46,578 bases of DNA from contig DGIS01000013.1 of assembly GCA_002386525.1 (NCBI GenBank), positions 1 to 46,578 of the forward strand, in the 5' to 3' direction. Of the stretch, positions 7,301 through 15,526 are shown piece by piece. Made by a program: the position numbers and the translations under genes. Each line of letters begins with the position of its first letter. Within the stretch, counting starts at the first letter, position 1. The notes beneath the pieces are model-generated. The model was not told the DNA's origin. It did not search any database and saw only the letters and a program-made list of their open reading frames with translations. Source of the DNA: Sphingobacterium sp. UBA4616 (GTDB taxonomy: Bacteria > Bacteroidota > Bacteroidia > Sphingobacteriales > Sphingobacteriaceae).

Positions 7301-9286
7301 ATGTTTAATAATATTTATAGGCACCTTTTTAGACGATCATCAGTGAAGCGGTGCATTTTATTGTGTGTGGTGTCATTAACCAGCACAGTTGCTTTAGCAC
7401 AACAGACATCGGTATCTAGTCCGGATGGTGCTTTGACCGTTAAACTGAATCTCAGAAATGGCAATCTCTTTTATGAAGTTGAATTGGGTGGAAAGACTAT
7501 GTTGGAAGCTTCACCGCTTGGACTCCAAAGCAGTACGATTAATTTAATTGATAGTCTGCGTCCAATAGCGGAAAAGAGGTCAGAAATCTCCAGTAATTAT
7601 AACGAATTAAAAATAAAGCGCAGTCAGGTCACGTATCAGGCAAATGAGCTGCTTTACCGCTTAGAGAATCCTTCAAAGCAGCAGATAGAGGTCACTTTTA
7701 GAGTAAGCAATAACAATATTGCGTTCAGATACTATGTGCCTCAGATGGGGGAGCCGGCCAACTTGGCCTTGATAAAAGAAGAGAGTGGATTTAAATTTCC
7801 GATATTTACAACGACATTTTTGACAGCTCAGGCTCCTCCGATGATCGGTTGGATGAAGACAAAACCAAGTTATGAAGAGGAGTATGAAGCAGATCAGCAT
7901 CTGGGACTTCCTTCAAAATATGGTGTGGGCTTCACTTTCCCAGCACTCTTTCATGTCGGAGATCGCGGATGGGTACTTGTCTCAGAAACTGGCGTATCAA
8001 GTGCGTATTGTGGATCTAAATTAAGTGAGGGAACGAAGGATGGCCTTTACAAGATAGCTTTTCCAGAAGATGGGGAAAATAATGGGATTGGACGGGCGGC
8101 TCCCACGATTTCATTACCTGGTTATACACCTTGGCGAACACTAACTGTTGGAAGTAATTTAAAACCTATTGTCGAAACCACCATTCCCTTCGATGTCGTC
8201 GAACCTCAGTATAAGCCTTCGAAGCAATACGAATTCGGACGGGCGACATGGAGCTGGTTGGAATGGCAAGACGGTAGTATTACTTTTGAAGACCAAAAGA
8301 AGTTTATAGACCTTTCATCTGCAATGGGTTACGAATTTGTTTTAATAGACAATTGGTGGGATACAAAGATTGGTCAGGCCAAAATTAAACAACTGGTTGC
8401 TTATGGAAAAGAACGCGAAGTAGGTATTTGCTTGTGGTACAACTCAAATGGATATTGGAACGATGCACCACAAACACCTAAAAATAAAATGAATACATCC
8501 ATCGCACGTAAGGCGGAGATGCAATGGATGCAGCAAGTGGGGATTAAAGGCATTAAAGTCGACTTTTTTGGGGGTGATAAACAGGAAACACTTAAGCTAT
8601 ACGAGGATATTCTTTCGGATGCTAATGATTATGGATTAACCGTTATATTTCACGGATGTACTTTACCTAGAGGGTGGGAGCGAATGTACCCGAATTTTGC
8701 GGGTAGCGAAGCTGTATTGGCTTCTGAAAACTTAATTTTCACACAGCATGCAAATGATATGGAAGCTTTTAATGCGACATTGCATCCTTTTATCCGCAAC
8801 TCGGTTGCCGCCATGGACTTTGGTCCGGTTTTGTTAAACAAACGCCATAACCGCGAAAATAATGGTGGTACTATCCGCAAGACAACGGAAACTTTCCAAA
8901 TAGCAACCGCTGTTTTATTTCAAAATCCGGTTCAAAATTTTGGTTTGACACCGAATAACTTACAGGATATGCCAATCCATGTAATTGATTTTATGAAGCA
9001 GGTTCCAACACTCTGGGATGAGACAACTTTTATCGATGGTTATCCAGGTAAATATGTTGTACTTGCCCGCAGGAAGGCGGATACGTGGTATATAGCTGCT
9101 ATCAACGCAGCGGGTAAGGAAAAAACTATTTCGTTAACATTACCTATGTTGAGCACAGATACGGTACAGCTGATCGAAGACAATACAGCGCGTGAATCTG
9201 AACAAAAACAGATCCGACTTTCTAAGGCTAAAACAATAAAATTGACATTACAGCCCGAAGGTGCTGCTGTTTTAATAGGGAAATAG
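7301..9286 (+). CDS. glycoside hydrolase family 97 (alpha-galactosidase/alpha-glucosidase type)
   Basis: Periplasmic or secreted exo-glycosidase of 661 residues. A signal peptide ends at ALA-QQ (about residue 34), followed by the GH97 N-terminal beta-sandwich (SSPDGALTVKLNLRNG), a (beta/alpha)8 catalytic barrel from about residue 300, and a C-terminal beta domain. The barrel motif FVLIDNWWD precedes GIKVDFFGGD, whose D421 lies where retaining GH97 enzymes carry their nucleophile; inverting SusB-type enzymes lack this Asp. GSEAVLASEN (E470) is a candidate acid/base region. This favours a retaining alpha-galactosidase-like enzyme over a starch SusB. The frame is open back to 7076 but without signal-like or conserved sequence. 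It converges on the GH127 gene; no SusCD pair is in view. Confidence 0.9.
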   Translation: MFNNIYRHLFRRSSVKRCILLCVVSLTSTVALAQQTSVSSPDGALTVKLNLRNGNLFYEVELGGKTMLEASPLGLQSSTINLIDSLRPIAEKRSEISSNYNELKIKRSQVTYQANELLYRLENPSKQQIEVTFRVSNNNIAFRYYVPQMGEPANLALIKEESGFKFPIFTTTFLTAQAPPMIGWMKTKPSYEEEYEADQHLGLPSKYGVGFTFPALFHVGDRGWVLVSETGVSSAYCGSKLSEGTKDGLYKIAFPEDGENNGIGRAAPTISLPGYTPWRTLTVGSNLKPIVETTIPFDVVEPQYKPSKQYEFGRATWSWLEWQDGSITFEDQKKFIDLSSAMGYEFVLIDNWWDTKIGQAKIKQLVAYGKEREVGICLWYNSNGYWNDAPQTPKNKMNTSIARKAEMQWMQQVGIKGIKVDFFGGDKQETLKLYEDILSDANDYGLTVIFHGCTLPRGWERMYPNFAGSEAVLASENLIFTQHANDMEAFNATLHPFIRNSVAAMDFGPVLLNKRHNRENNGGTIRKTTETFQIATAVLFQNPVQNFGLTPNNLQDMPIHVIDFMKQVPTLWDETTFIDGYPGKYVVLARRKADTWYIAAINAAGKEKTISLTLPMLSTDTVQLIEDNTARESEQKQIRLSKAKTIKLTLQPEGAAVLIGK

Positions 9287-9305
9287 CCACAAGCACGTCT
9301 CTGGT

Positions 9306-9340
9306 GATTAAAGGAAGCTTTGGGGAAGCTTCCTTTAATC
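9306..9340. terminator. perfect 15-bp hairpin between convergent glycosidase genes
   Basis: Positions 9306-9320 and 9326-9340 form a perfect 15-bp stem around a TGGGG loop. It sits 20 nt after the GH97 stop, and its distal arm covers the last codons and stop of the GH127 gene. Neither side has a T-run, so it could block convergent transcription or act as an RNA stabiliser rather than a classic intrinsic terminator. Confidence 0.6.
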
Positions 9341-11698
9341 AGGCAGAAGGGTTCGGACTTCTAAGATCTTGTGACTTGTTGATGCTGTCCCGGCCTTAAT
9401 TTTCAGTTCTATTTTCGTCTTATCTATAGCATCTTGAGGAAGAGGTAATCGTATTGTCTTAATAATTGTCTTCTCATCCTTGTCTTCCAATGTACTTATG
9501 GTTTTACCATTGATCATAACTTCAGTTACCCGAGGCGAGCTATCTGCCAGCAATTTGATTGCTACCAGTTTAGTCTCGGGTGTTATTTTCATCGTATAAC
9601 TAAACCAGCTTTTTGTATCTCGCCATCGCGTATCGCCGAATGCTCCTGCATTGCTACCTTCCTCGCGAAAAAAGTGATCTGATTCTGGTTGCTGTTCACC
9701 AGCCACTACTTTATCGACCGTTTTGGCATTAAGGGCCAAACTTTCTATTTCGTCTCTACTCATTTTATCTTGTAATTCCTGTAATTCTTTCGCTGTACCT
9801 TGAGGCCAATAGATCATATAGCGAGAATCATGAATACCAAAAAAAGGTTCGAGTTCCATTTGAAGACTTTCTTTTCCGATATAGAGATCCGAGAGTGTAA
9901 AATGCAAAGGTTTGGATGCTATAGGTTTTATAAGAGCTGGAATATTATTAGGCCCAGCCTTAAGGATTGGAAGATCATGTAAAGGGATTTGTTTTCCTGA
10001 TGCGATGTGTCCCATTCGGCTATCATCTGCCTGCAGTCCGGTGAGGTTTTCCTGTCCTGTGCGAGCTCCCAGAACAATAGGTCCATATAAAATACTGTAA
10101 TAGTTACTCTTATCGGGTAATTGTTCAGTATGTATCTCCATAGGCAGTTCTACGCTAACGATATCACCTTCTCGCCATGTTCGTTTGATTTCGATATGCT
10201 CATTCGTCAACTGGAAATTTTCGTAGCGCTTACCATTGACAGACACCTTCGGATTAGTGTTTAACCAGCCCGGTTTACGAATAAACAGGCTGAATGAAGT
10301 CGGCTTTTTGGGATTGATTCGTATGTTTGTGTTTGCTTCTGTTGGAAATTTTGTTTCTTGAATAACTTCCATATTTTGCTCCTTCCAGTCTAGGCGTGAA
10401 GGAATGTAGAGATTGACATATAAATCATTGTTACGATGGGCATAGATCATTTCACCATATTTGGCGTGATTTTCCATACCTGACCCAACACAGCACCACA
10501 TACTTGTCTGTGTCTGTGAATAAACGCGATAATGTCCCGGACGGATCTGTGTGAAGTACACTAATCCACCATGTTCGGGGTGTTGTGTCGATAGAATATG
10601 ATTGTAAAGAGCGCGTTCATAAAAGTCGAGATATTTGCCCTGCGGATCAGTTTGGTATAGCATTTTTGTGAGGCGTAACATATTGTATGTATTACAGGTT
10701 TCGGGGCCCTCGATGCTGTGGATCATCTTTGAAAAATCATCTGTCGGATTAAAATGTTCACTCACACTATTTCCACCAATGGAAATGGAGCGCTGTTCAA
10801 CAACGTTGTCCCAAAAATACCTAACGGCTTCCGCCCATTTTTCGTCATGAGAAAGGTCAGCTATACGTTTGAAACCCAGAACTTTTGGAATCTGTGTATT
10901 CGCATGAAGTCCTGTTAAATGGTCTTCACGCTGCAAAAGAGGATCGAGAATGGATTTATGGCTGAATTTGCGGGCAAGTTCGAGATAAGCGCTATTTTGG
11001 GTAATAGCAGCGACATCTGCGAAGGTTTCATTTAGGCCACCGTGTTCACTCCTTAGCATATCCTGTATTTGGGCTTCTGAAAGCTGACTAACCAGCTTAA
11101 GTGCCCAATCTGTCATTTTAATAAGCATCTTTTTAGCAGATTCATTTCCGGTCAAAACATAGGCATCCCGTAGACCCGCATAGGTTTTGTGTATATTGTA
11201 TAGCGGCACCCATTTCCCATTCAGGTTGAAGCTACCAGCATTGATCTTGCCTTGTTGAACTTCCGCCCAAATAACTTGACCACCAGGTACACCACCAATA
11301 TACCCATTTCCGTTTGCATCTTGACATCGTTTCAAGTTGTCGAGCATATAATCAAGGCGTTCCTTGATACGACGATCTCCTGTAGAAGCATACATATATG
11401 CTAGAGCGGATAAATAGTGCCCGCCAATATGTCCATCTAATCCCGTATTTTCCCAATTGGTATAAGATTCTTTTGTGAGTGGTAAACTGGCTTCACGCAA
11501 AAAGGGAGCTAGTAGTCGATCTGGATCCATTTCCAATAAATAATTGATGTCTAGATCTTCTGCATGTTTAAAAAAACCAGGCAATAACCTTACCTCCCTT
11601 AAATCGAAATAATTTAATCGGGGTGTTGTTTGGGCGTAAAGCGCCAAACTAAATAAACTTGCAAGAACGCTGTGGAAAAATTTGTTTTTTAAAATCAT
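9335..11698 (-). CDS. glycoside hydrolase family 127-like (DUF1680) beta-L-arabinofuranosidase-type enzyme
   Basis: Secreted or periplasmic enzyme of 787 residues. A signal peptide (ending LALYA-QTT near residue 22) precedes an (alpha/alpha)6 barrel with LDGHIGGHYLSALAYMY and GGLNETFADVAAIT. The zinc-thiolate catalytic set of GH127 is intact: GPETCNTYN gives E333 and C335, and WCCVGSGMENHAKYGE gives C402 and C403, matching E338, C340, C417 and C418 of HypBA1. Beta-rich C-terminal domains follow after about residue 550. The family cleaves beta-L-arabinofuranosides with a cysteine nucleophile; the related GH146 and other DUF1680 families look alike, so the exact substrate is open. A -7 box CAAAGATA (11779-11786, reverse strand) lies upstream. 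It is convergent with GH97, probably serving plant glycans. Confidence 0.88.
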   Translation of the reverse strand: MILKNKFFHSVLASLFSLALYAQTTPRLNYFDLREVRLLPGFFKHAEDLDINYLLEMDPDRLLAPFLREASLPLTKESYTNWENTGLDGHIGGHYLSALAYMYASTGDRRIKERLDYMLDNLKRCQDANGNGYIGGVPGGQVIWAEVQQGKINAGSFNLNGKWVPLYNIHKTYAGLRDAYVLTGNESAKKMLIKMTDWALKLVSQLSEAQIQDMLRSEHGGLNETFADVAAITQNSAYLELARKFSHKSILDPLLQREDHLTGLHANTQIPKVLGFKRIADLSHDEKWAEAVRYFWDNVVEQRSISIGGNSVSEHFNPTDDFSKMIHSIEGPETCNTYNMLRLTKMLYQTDPQGKYLDFYERALYNHILSTQHPEHGGLVYFTQIRPGHYRVYSQTQTSMWCCVGSGMENHAKYGEMIYAHRNNDLYVNLYIPSRLDWKEQNMEVIQETKFPTEANTNIRINPKKPTSFSLFIRKPGWLNTNPKVSVNGKRYENFQLTNEHIEIKRTWREGDIVSVELPMEIHTEQLPDKSNYYSILYGPIVLGARTGQENLTGLQADDSRMGHIASGKQIPLHDLPILKAGPNNIPALIKPIASKPLHFTLSDLYIGKESLQMELEPFFGIHDSRYMIYWPQGTAKELQELQDKMSRDEIESLALNAKTVDKVVAGEQQPESDHFFREEGSNAGAFGDTRWRDTKSWFSYTMKITPETKLVAIKLLADSSPRVTEVMINGKTISTLEDKDEKTIIKTIRLPLPQDAIDKTKIELKIKAGTASTSHKILEVRTLLPD

Positions 11699-11778
11699 AT
11701 CGAATGAAATTATCGTGTGTTTTTTACAAGATCTGATGAGCTTGTCTGGTTAGCAATTATGTAAGAGGAACGGTAAAT

Positions 11779-11786
11779 CAAAGATA
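11779..11786 (-). promoter_or_regulatory. candidate -7 element of the GH127 gene
   Basis: The reverse strand reads TATCTTTG, a perfect -7 box. No clear -33 box lies at normal distance. The implied leader is about 75 nt. The remaining 11699-11981 sequence is AT-rich with no gene seen. Confidence 0.35.
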
Positions 11787-11981
11787 TTAAATGTGTTACT
11801 TATTTTAAATGTTTTTTTTACATTTATACTCCTTTGTTCTAAAATAGGAGATAATTTTTGCGAATAAGGTGATATTGATGAGGCGTAATTTCGAAGTTGA
11901 ATGGAGTGTGGGTGTTTTAATTTTGTGTAAGACCATATGAAAAATAAAGTTGATCCGTTAGTTTTTTAGCTATACTTGTAT

Positions 11982-12572
11982 ATGAATAAAGTTAAAAGTA
12001 TTGTAGTTTTTTGTGCTTCCAGTTTAGGTAATTCGCCAATTTATGAAGTACAGGCTGCCCATGTTGGTCAGGTTTTGGCTAAATCTGGTATTCGTTTAGT
12101 TTATGGTGGTGGACGCGTTGGCTTAATGGGTGCTGTTGCGAACGGAGCTCTCGCTCAGGGAGGTGAGGTAATCGGAGTTATTCCTGACTTTTTAAATTCG
12201 AAGGAAAGAGAGCATACGGGAGTAACAAAACTGATTACTGTAGATACCATGCACGACCGTAAACGGATTATGAATGAGTATGCGGAAGGGGTTATTGCTC
12301 TGCCAGGAGGTTTTGGTACGTTGGAAGAGCTTTTTGAAATGATAACATGGGGGCAGTTGGGTTTACATAAAAAGCCCGTTGGTTTGTTAAATATTAATGG
12401 ATTTTATAATCATTTAATTCAATTTGTGAATCACATGGTAGAAGAGGGGCTTCTTAAATCGGAAAATAGAGCGATGCTATTGGTTGCTGATACGATTGAG
12501 GAGCTGATTGAAAAGATGCAACAGTATGAGGCACCAATGGTTCCGAAGTGGATTGAGAGAGATGAAGTTTAG
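11982..12572 (+). CDS. LOG family (TIGR00730) Rossmann-fold nucleotide hydrolase
   Basis: Cytosolic protein of 196 residues of the LOG/lysine-decarboxylase-like family. It keeps the signature PGGFGTLEE plus the upstream YGGGRVGLMG nucleotide-binding loop and the catalytic Arg/Glu region (DRKRIMNEYAEG). Plant LOG enzymes release cytokinin bases from their riboside monophosphates; bacterial members hydrolyse AMP and similar nucleotides to base plus ribose 5-phosphate, and the physiological substrate here is unknown. The start is the ATG at 11982; a TTG six bases earlier adds nothing conserved. A terminator-like hairpin lies 140 nt downstream. Confidence 0.88.
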   Translation: MNKVKSIVVFCASSLGNSPIYEVQAAHVGQVLAKSGIRLVYGGGRVGLMGAVANGALAQGGEVIGVIPDFLNSKEREHTGVTKLITVDTMHDRKRIMNEYAEGVIALPGGFGTLEELFEMITWGQLGLHKKPVGLLNINGFYNHLIQFVNHMVEEGLLKSENRAMLLVADTIEELIEKMQQYEAPMVPKWIERDEV

Positions 12573-12702
12573 ACAACATTCGTTACTAAAATAGATCGTT
12601 TTTTTCAATAGCCTATTAGAAAAAAGCAGATTAGATTGAATCATTTGGTAATTATATGCTGAACAGCTCCTTGTAAATAATTGTAGGGGCGCATCGATTC
12701 TA

Positions 12703-12903
12703 TTCTTGATAAAATGCCCGATCATTTGATTCGGGCATTTTTAGTTCAAAGACCTTAAAACCAAACTTTAAAAGTCGTATAAAAGCGCTTTGCTTAATCC
12801 AGCACAGTAAGTATGCTGTTGTGTTTCCACATTCAGAACGGGCGTTCCTTACGTATAAAACATCCGAAAAATGTGGCCTAATTGAATTTTGTTTCAGATA
12901 GCC
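12703..12903 (-). pseudogene. 67-codon start-less open frame (possible gene relic or repeat)
   Basis: On the reverse strand 67 codons are open between two TAG stops, without an ATG near the upstream end. The translation is protein-like, containing VRNARSECGNTTAYLLC and then WIKQSAFIRLLKFGFKV, and reads through the hairpin at 12711-12742. I recognise no domain. It may be the decayed end of a gene or part of a recurrent intergenic element. Confidence 0.25.
12711..12742. terminator. bidirectional terminator after the LOG gene
   Basis: An 11-bp stem (12711-12721 with 12731-12741, core TGCCCGA/TCGGGCA) is flanked by AAAA on one side and TTTTT on the other. It could end the LOG transcript, 139 nt after its stop. 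Confidence 0.75.
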
Positions 12904-13061
12904 CTATAGAAATTATGACCAGATTAAAGAGCTTTAGTGCCCATTAATAAGTTGAATAGCTATTAATCCAGATCATTTTTTTATAAATGGCAAGTTTTGA
13001 ACAACATTTTCAACGAAATGAACAACAATTGATCGACCGATTGGGTGTATCTTTGTTATGG

Positions 13062-13223
13062 CTAGATGTTAGAGTCGTTTGGTCAGCAAAAATACAGCGC
13101 TGACCTTCGATTCGGGGGAGTCCCCTATATTTTAACCGGCTTTGGGATTCCCCTAATTTACTCGTGAAAAGGAGATATTCTTCTCCCTACACAAAAGGCC
13201 CGATCGTATGATCGGGCCTCTTT
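13062..13223 (+). ncRNA. candidate structured small RNA
   Basis: The gap 12573-13243 has no convincing protein gene. A perfect -7 box TATCTTTG lies at 13048-13055, with ATTG 16 nt before it, implying a start near 13062. The transcript would then contain a 7-bp hairpin (13081-13087 with 13099-13105) and a 10-bp hairpin (13115-13124 with 13144-13153, one G-U pair, 19-nt loop). A 5-bp hairpin (13171-13175 with 13182-13186) follows, and then a strong terminator (13196-13219). This makes a compact RNA of about 160 nt. I cannot match it to a known family; 6S RNA and tmRNA hallmarks are not evident. The exact ends are estimates. Confidence 0.4.
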
Positions 13224-13224
13224 T
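13196..13224. terminator. bidirectional terminator
   Basis: A 10-bp perfect stem (13196-13205 with 13210-13219) around a GTAT loop is followed by CTCTTTT on the plus strand and TTTTGTG on the reverse strand. It ends the iron-sulfur gene pair and possibly the small RNA from the other side. Confidence 0.8.
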
Positions 13225-13243
13225 AATTTGTATGGCAATATAT

Positions 13244-14041
13244 TTACAAGTGATTTGCCCGTGCAGTGATTTCTGCTATATCTAACACTTCAATCGCTGA
13301 TTCTTTTTCTTTGATCTTTACGCCATCTTTTAACATAGTCATACAGAAAGGACATGCTGCAGCAAGAACATCAGGCTGCGCATCAATGACTTCTTCAATG
13401 CGTTCTATATTAATGTCTTTTACCCCTGGTTCTGGTTCTTTAAACATCTGACCGCCTCCTGCTCCACAACAGAGCCCGTTGCTCTTACAGCGCTTTAGTT
13501 CAATCAACTGGGCATCCAGGCTTTCCAATACCTTTCTTGGTGCTTCATACACTTCATTTGCACGGCCAAGGTAGCACGGGTCATGGTAGGTTATTTTTTT
13601 TCCTTTGAATACATTGTTGTCAGCTGGTTTCAATTTTCCTTCATCGATCAGACTTTGGATTAATTGTGTATGGTGAATGACCTCATAGTTTCCACCTAGC
13701 GAAGGATATTCATTCTTCAATGTATTGAAACAGTGGGGACAGGCAGTAACTATTTTCTTAATTTCATAACCATTTAGTACTTCGATGTTCATCATGGCCT
13801 GCATTTGAAATAGAAATTCGTTTCCACTTCTTTTAGCCGGATCTCCGGTACACGTTTCTTCTGTACCTAAGATGGCATATTTTAAACCAACATGTGCTAA
13901 TATTTTGCAGATATCGCGTGTAATTTTTTGTGCACGTTCATCAAAGCTGCCAGCACAGCCAACCCAAAATAGTATATCTGGAGTTTCTCCTTTAGCCAAC
14001 AGTTCTGCGACTGTCGGAACTTTTAATTCATTGTCCATCAT
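13244..14041 (-). CDS. (Fe-S)-binding CCG-domain protein (HdrB/GlpC C-terminal type)
   Basis: Cytosolic-side subunit of 265 residues with two cysteine-rich CCG-type domains. The first has WVGCAGSFDERAQK, EETCTGDPAKRSGN and CPHCFNTL. The second has DPCYLGRANEVYEAP, LCCGAGGG and CPFCMTML. Such repeats hold a noncubane 4Fe-4S cluster or an active-site disulfide in heterodisulfide reductase HdrB, LutA and GlpC. The frame extends upstream to 14197 inside the preceding gene, but MMDNELKVPTVAEL from the ATG at 14041 is the natural start, 4 nt after that gene's stop. With its neighbour it forms an electron-transfer module. Which donor or substrate it serves cannot be told. Confidence 0.88.
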   Translation of the reverse strand: MMDNELKVPTVAELLAKGETPDILFWVGCAGSFDERAQKITRDICKILAHVGLKYAILGTEETCTGDPAKRSGNEFLFQMQAMMNIEVLNGYEIKKIVTACPHCFNTLKNEYPSLGGNYEVIHHTQLIQSLIDEGKLKPADNNVFKGKKITYHDPCYLGRANEVYEAPRKVLESLDAQLIELKRCKSNGLCCGAGGGQMFKEPEPGVKDINIERIEEVIDAQPDVLAAACPFCMTMLKDGVKIKEKESAIEVLDIAEITARANHL

Positions 14042-14045
14042 AAAA

Positions 14046-15344
14046 CTATTTTTGTTGAGTCCAATTAGCGCGGTCCAGTTGTGCATATTTCCATGGTGCG
14101 CCGTTGTTCTCAATATTTCCAAACATATTATTAATACTCGAAGGAGCTTGTGATTCTTCCATAATAGCAAAGCGACGAAGTTCAATAATAATTTCAAGGG
14201 GATTAATATTGACGGGACACTGTTCTACACAAGCATTGCAGCTCGTACAGGCCCATAATTCTTCTCGGCTGATATACGTATCAATTAAAGATTTCCCGTC
14301 ATCTTGAAAGCTCCCGTTTGTTTTGATATTGGTGCCGACTTCACTTAGTCGATCCCGTGTGTCCATCATTATTTTTCGTGGCGATAGCAGCTTTCCTGTC
14401 ATATTTGCGGGGCAAGAAGATGTACAACGCCCACATTCAGTACAGGTATACGCATCCAATAAATTCTTCCAGGTCAAATCCTGTACATCTTTGGCCCCAA
14501 AACGTGCATTTGCATCTGTGGAAGGTGGAGTGAAACTAGGATCAAGCATCGCTTTTACCTCATTGGTGACAGCAGGCATATTAGATAGCTTACCTTTGGC
14601 ATTTAGATTCGAAAAATAAGTGTTTGGAAAAGCCAGAATAATATGAAGATGTTTAGAATAGGGTAGGTAATTCAAGAAGGCAAGTACGCCAAGAATATGA
14701 AACCACCAGCAAAACCGTTCTATCAAAAATAATGTATCTGTCGAAGCTGGAAGGTAGGGAAGGAGATAATGGCTTATTGGAAATGAACCTACAGAGGTAA
14801 AATGTGCATAGCCATACAGCTGCAATTTAAGATCAGAAGCGTTCATGAGTAAAAAAGCCGACATTAAAAGAATCTCTGTGATTAAAATAATATTTGCATC
14901 CGTCTTGGGCCAATTTTTCAATTCCAGGCTATTTAAACGAGCTACTTTAGCGATATTTCTCCTGATTAAGAAAATGACACAGGATAGCAGCACGCCGAGT
15001 GCGAGCCATTCAAATGCTCCGATTAAAAAATTATAAAAGCTTCCTAAAAATGAAAAGATCCGATGTGTGCCGAATAGCCCGTCTATGATAATTTCCAACA
15101 TTTCAATGTTGATGATAACAAAGCCGAGGTATACGAATAAATGCAAGACTGCAGGAAAAATTCGCTTGAACATTTTTTTTTGTCCAAAGGCGACAAGGAG
15201 CATCATCTTCCAACGCTCTGCAGGTTTATCCGAACGATCCGCTGGGCGGCCCAGCTTGATGTTCCGATAAATCTGTTGTGCATTTTTGCTAAAAAGGAAT
15301 AATGCTACAGCGAAACAAACTGCAAATATTAGTTGACCTATCAT
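14046..15344 (-). CDS. membrane 4Fe-4S dicluster oxidoreductase subunit (HdrC/NarI-like)
   Basis: Protein of 432 residues. The N-terminal 250 residues hold several membrane helices (about 1-20, 62-92, 103-127, 150-168 and 205-232) with histidines that could bind heme, such as H68 and H216. The C-terminal part carries two ferredoxin-like 4Fe-4S sites, CTECGRCTSSCPA near residue 300 and CTSCNACVEQCPV near 365. This is the architecture of quinone-linked Fe-S oxidoreductases in which a NarI-like membrane part is fused to an HdrC-like domain. It is the first gene of an operon with the CCG protein. A promoter lies just upstream. It probably moves electrons between the quinone pool and an unknown soluble partner. 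Confidence 0.88.
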   Translation of the reverse strand: MIGQLIFAVCFAVALFLFSKNAQQIYRNIKLGRPADRSDKPAERWKMMLLVAFGQKKMFKRIFPAVLHLFVYLGFVIINIEMLEIIIDGLFGTHRIFSFLGSFYNFLIGAFEWLALGVLLSCVIFLIRRNIAKVARLNSLELKNWPKTDANIILITEILLMSAFLLMNASDLKLQLYGYAHFTSVGSFPISHYLLPYLPASTDTLFLIERFCWWFHILGVLAFLNYLPYSKHLHIILAFPNTYFSNLNAKGKLSNMPAVTNEVKAMLDPSFTPPSTDANARFGAKDVQDLTWKNLLDAYTCTECGRCTSSCPANMTGKLLSPRKIMMDTRDRLSEVGTNIKTNGSFQDDGKSLIDTYISREELWACTSCNACVEQCPVNINPLEIIIELRRFAIMEESQAPSSINNMFGNIENNGAPWKYAQLDRANWTQQK

Positions 15345-15366
15345 ATGTTTGAATCTTGGTTATAAA

Positions 15367-15399
15367 CAAATATACTATTTGTTATGCTAACATAGTAAA
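15367..15399 (-). promoter_or_regulatory. promoter of the iron-sulfur operon
   Basis: On the reverse strand a -33-like TTTA (15399-15396), a 21-nt spacer and a perfect -7 TATATTTG (15374-15367) lie 23 nt before the ATG at 15344. Confidence 0.55.
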
Positions 15400-15467
15400 A
15401 ATAAATCAAAAATGGAGATATAGCAATATTTTATTGAAATTTTAAATGAGGATTATGGGTGCTAATG

Positions 15468-15506
15468 AAAAACGTCCAAAAATGGTAATTCTCTTTGGAC
15501 GTTTTC
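15468..15506 (-). terminator. terminator of the TetR gene
   Basis: A 12-bp perfect stem (15469-15480 with 15494-15505, core CGTCC/GGACG) is followed on the reverse strand by a T-run. It lies 21 nt after the TetR stop. Confidence 0.8.
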
Positions 15507-15526
15507 TTTATTTATACCCAATTAGT

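Noticed and set aside
12987..13103. 38-codon ORF starting MASFEQHFQRNE
   Set aside because: It overlaps the small RNA's promoter and first hairpin, has no homologue that I know and no clear promoter.
13062..13223. 6S RNA
   Set aside because: The 5' and 3' ends do not pair over a long stem with a central bubble; the 3' end folds on itself as a terminator.
14042..14197. Upstream extension of the CCG-domain protein
   Set aside because: It lies inside the preceding gene in another frame; the ATG at 14041 gives the family start and a 4-nt gap.
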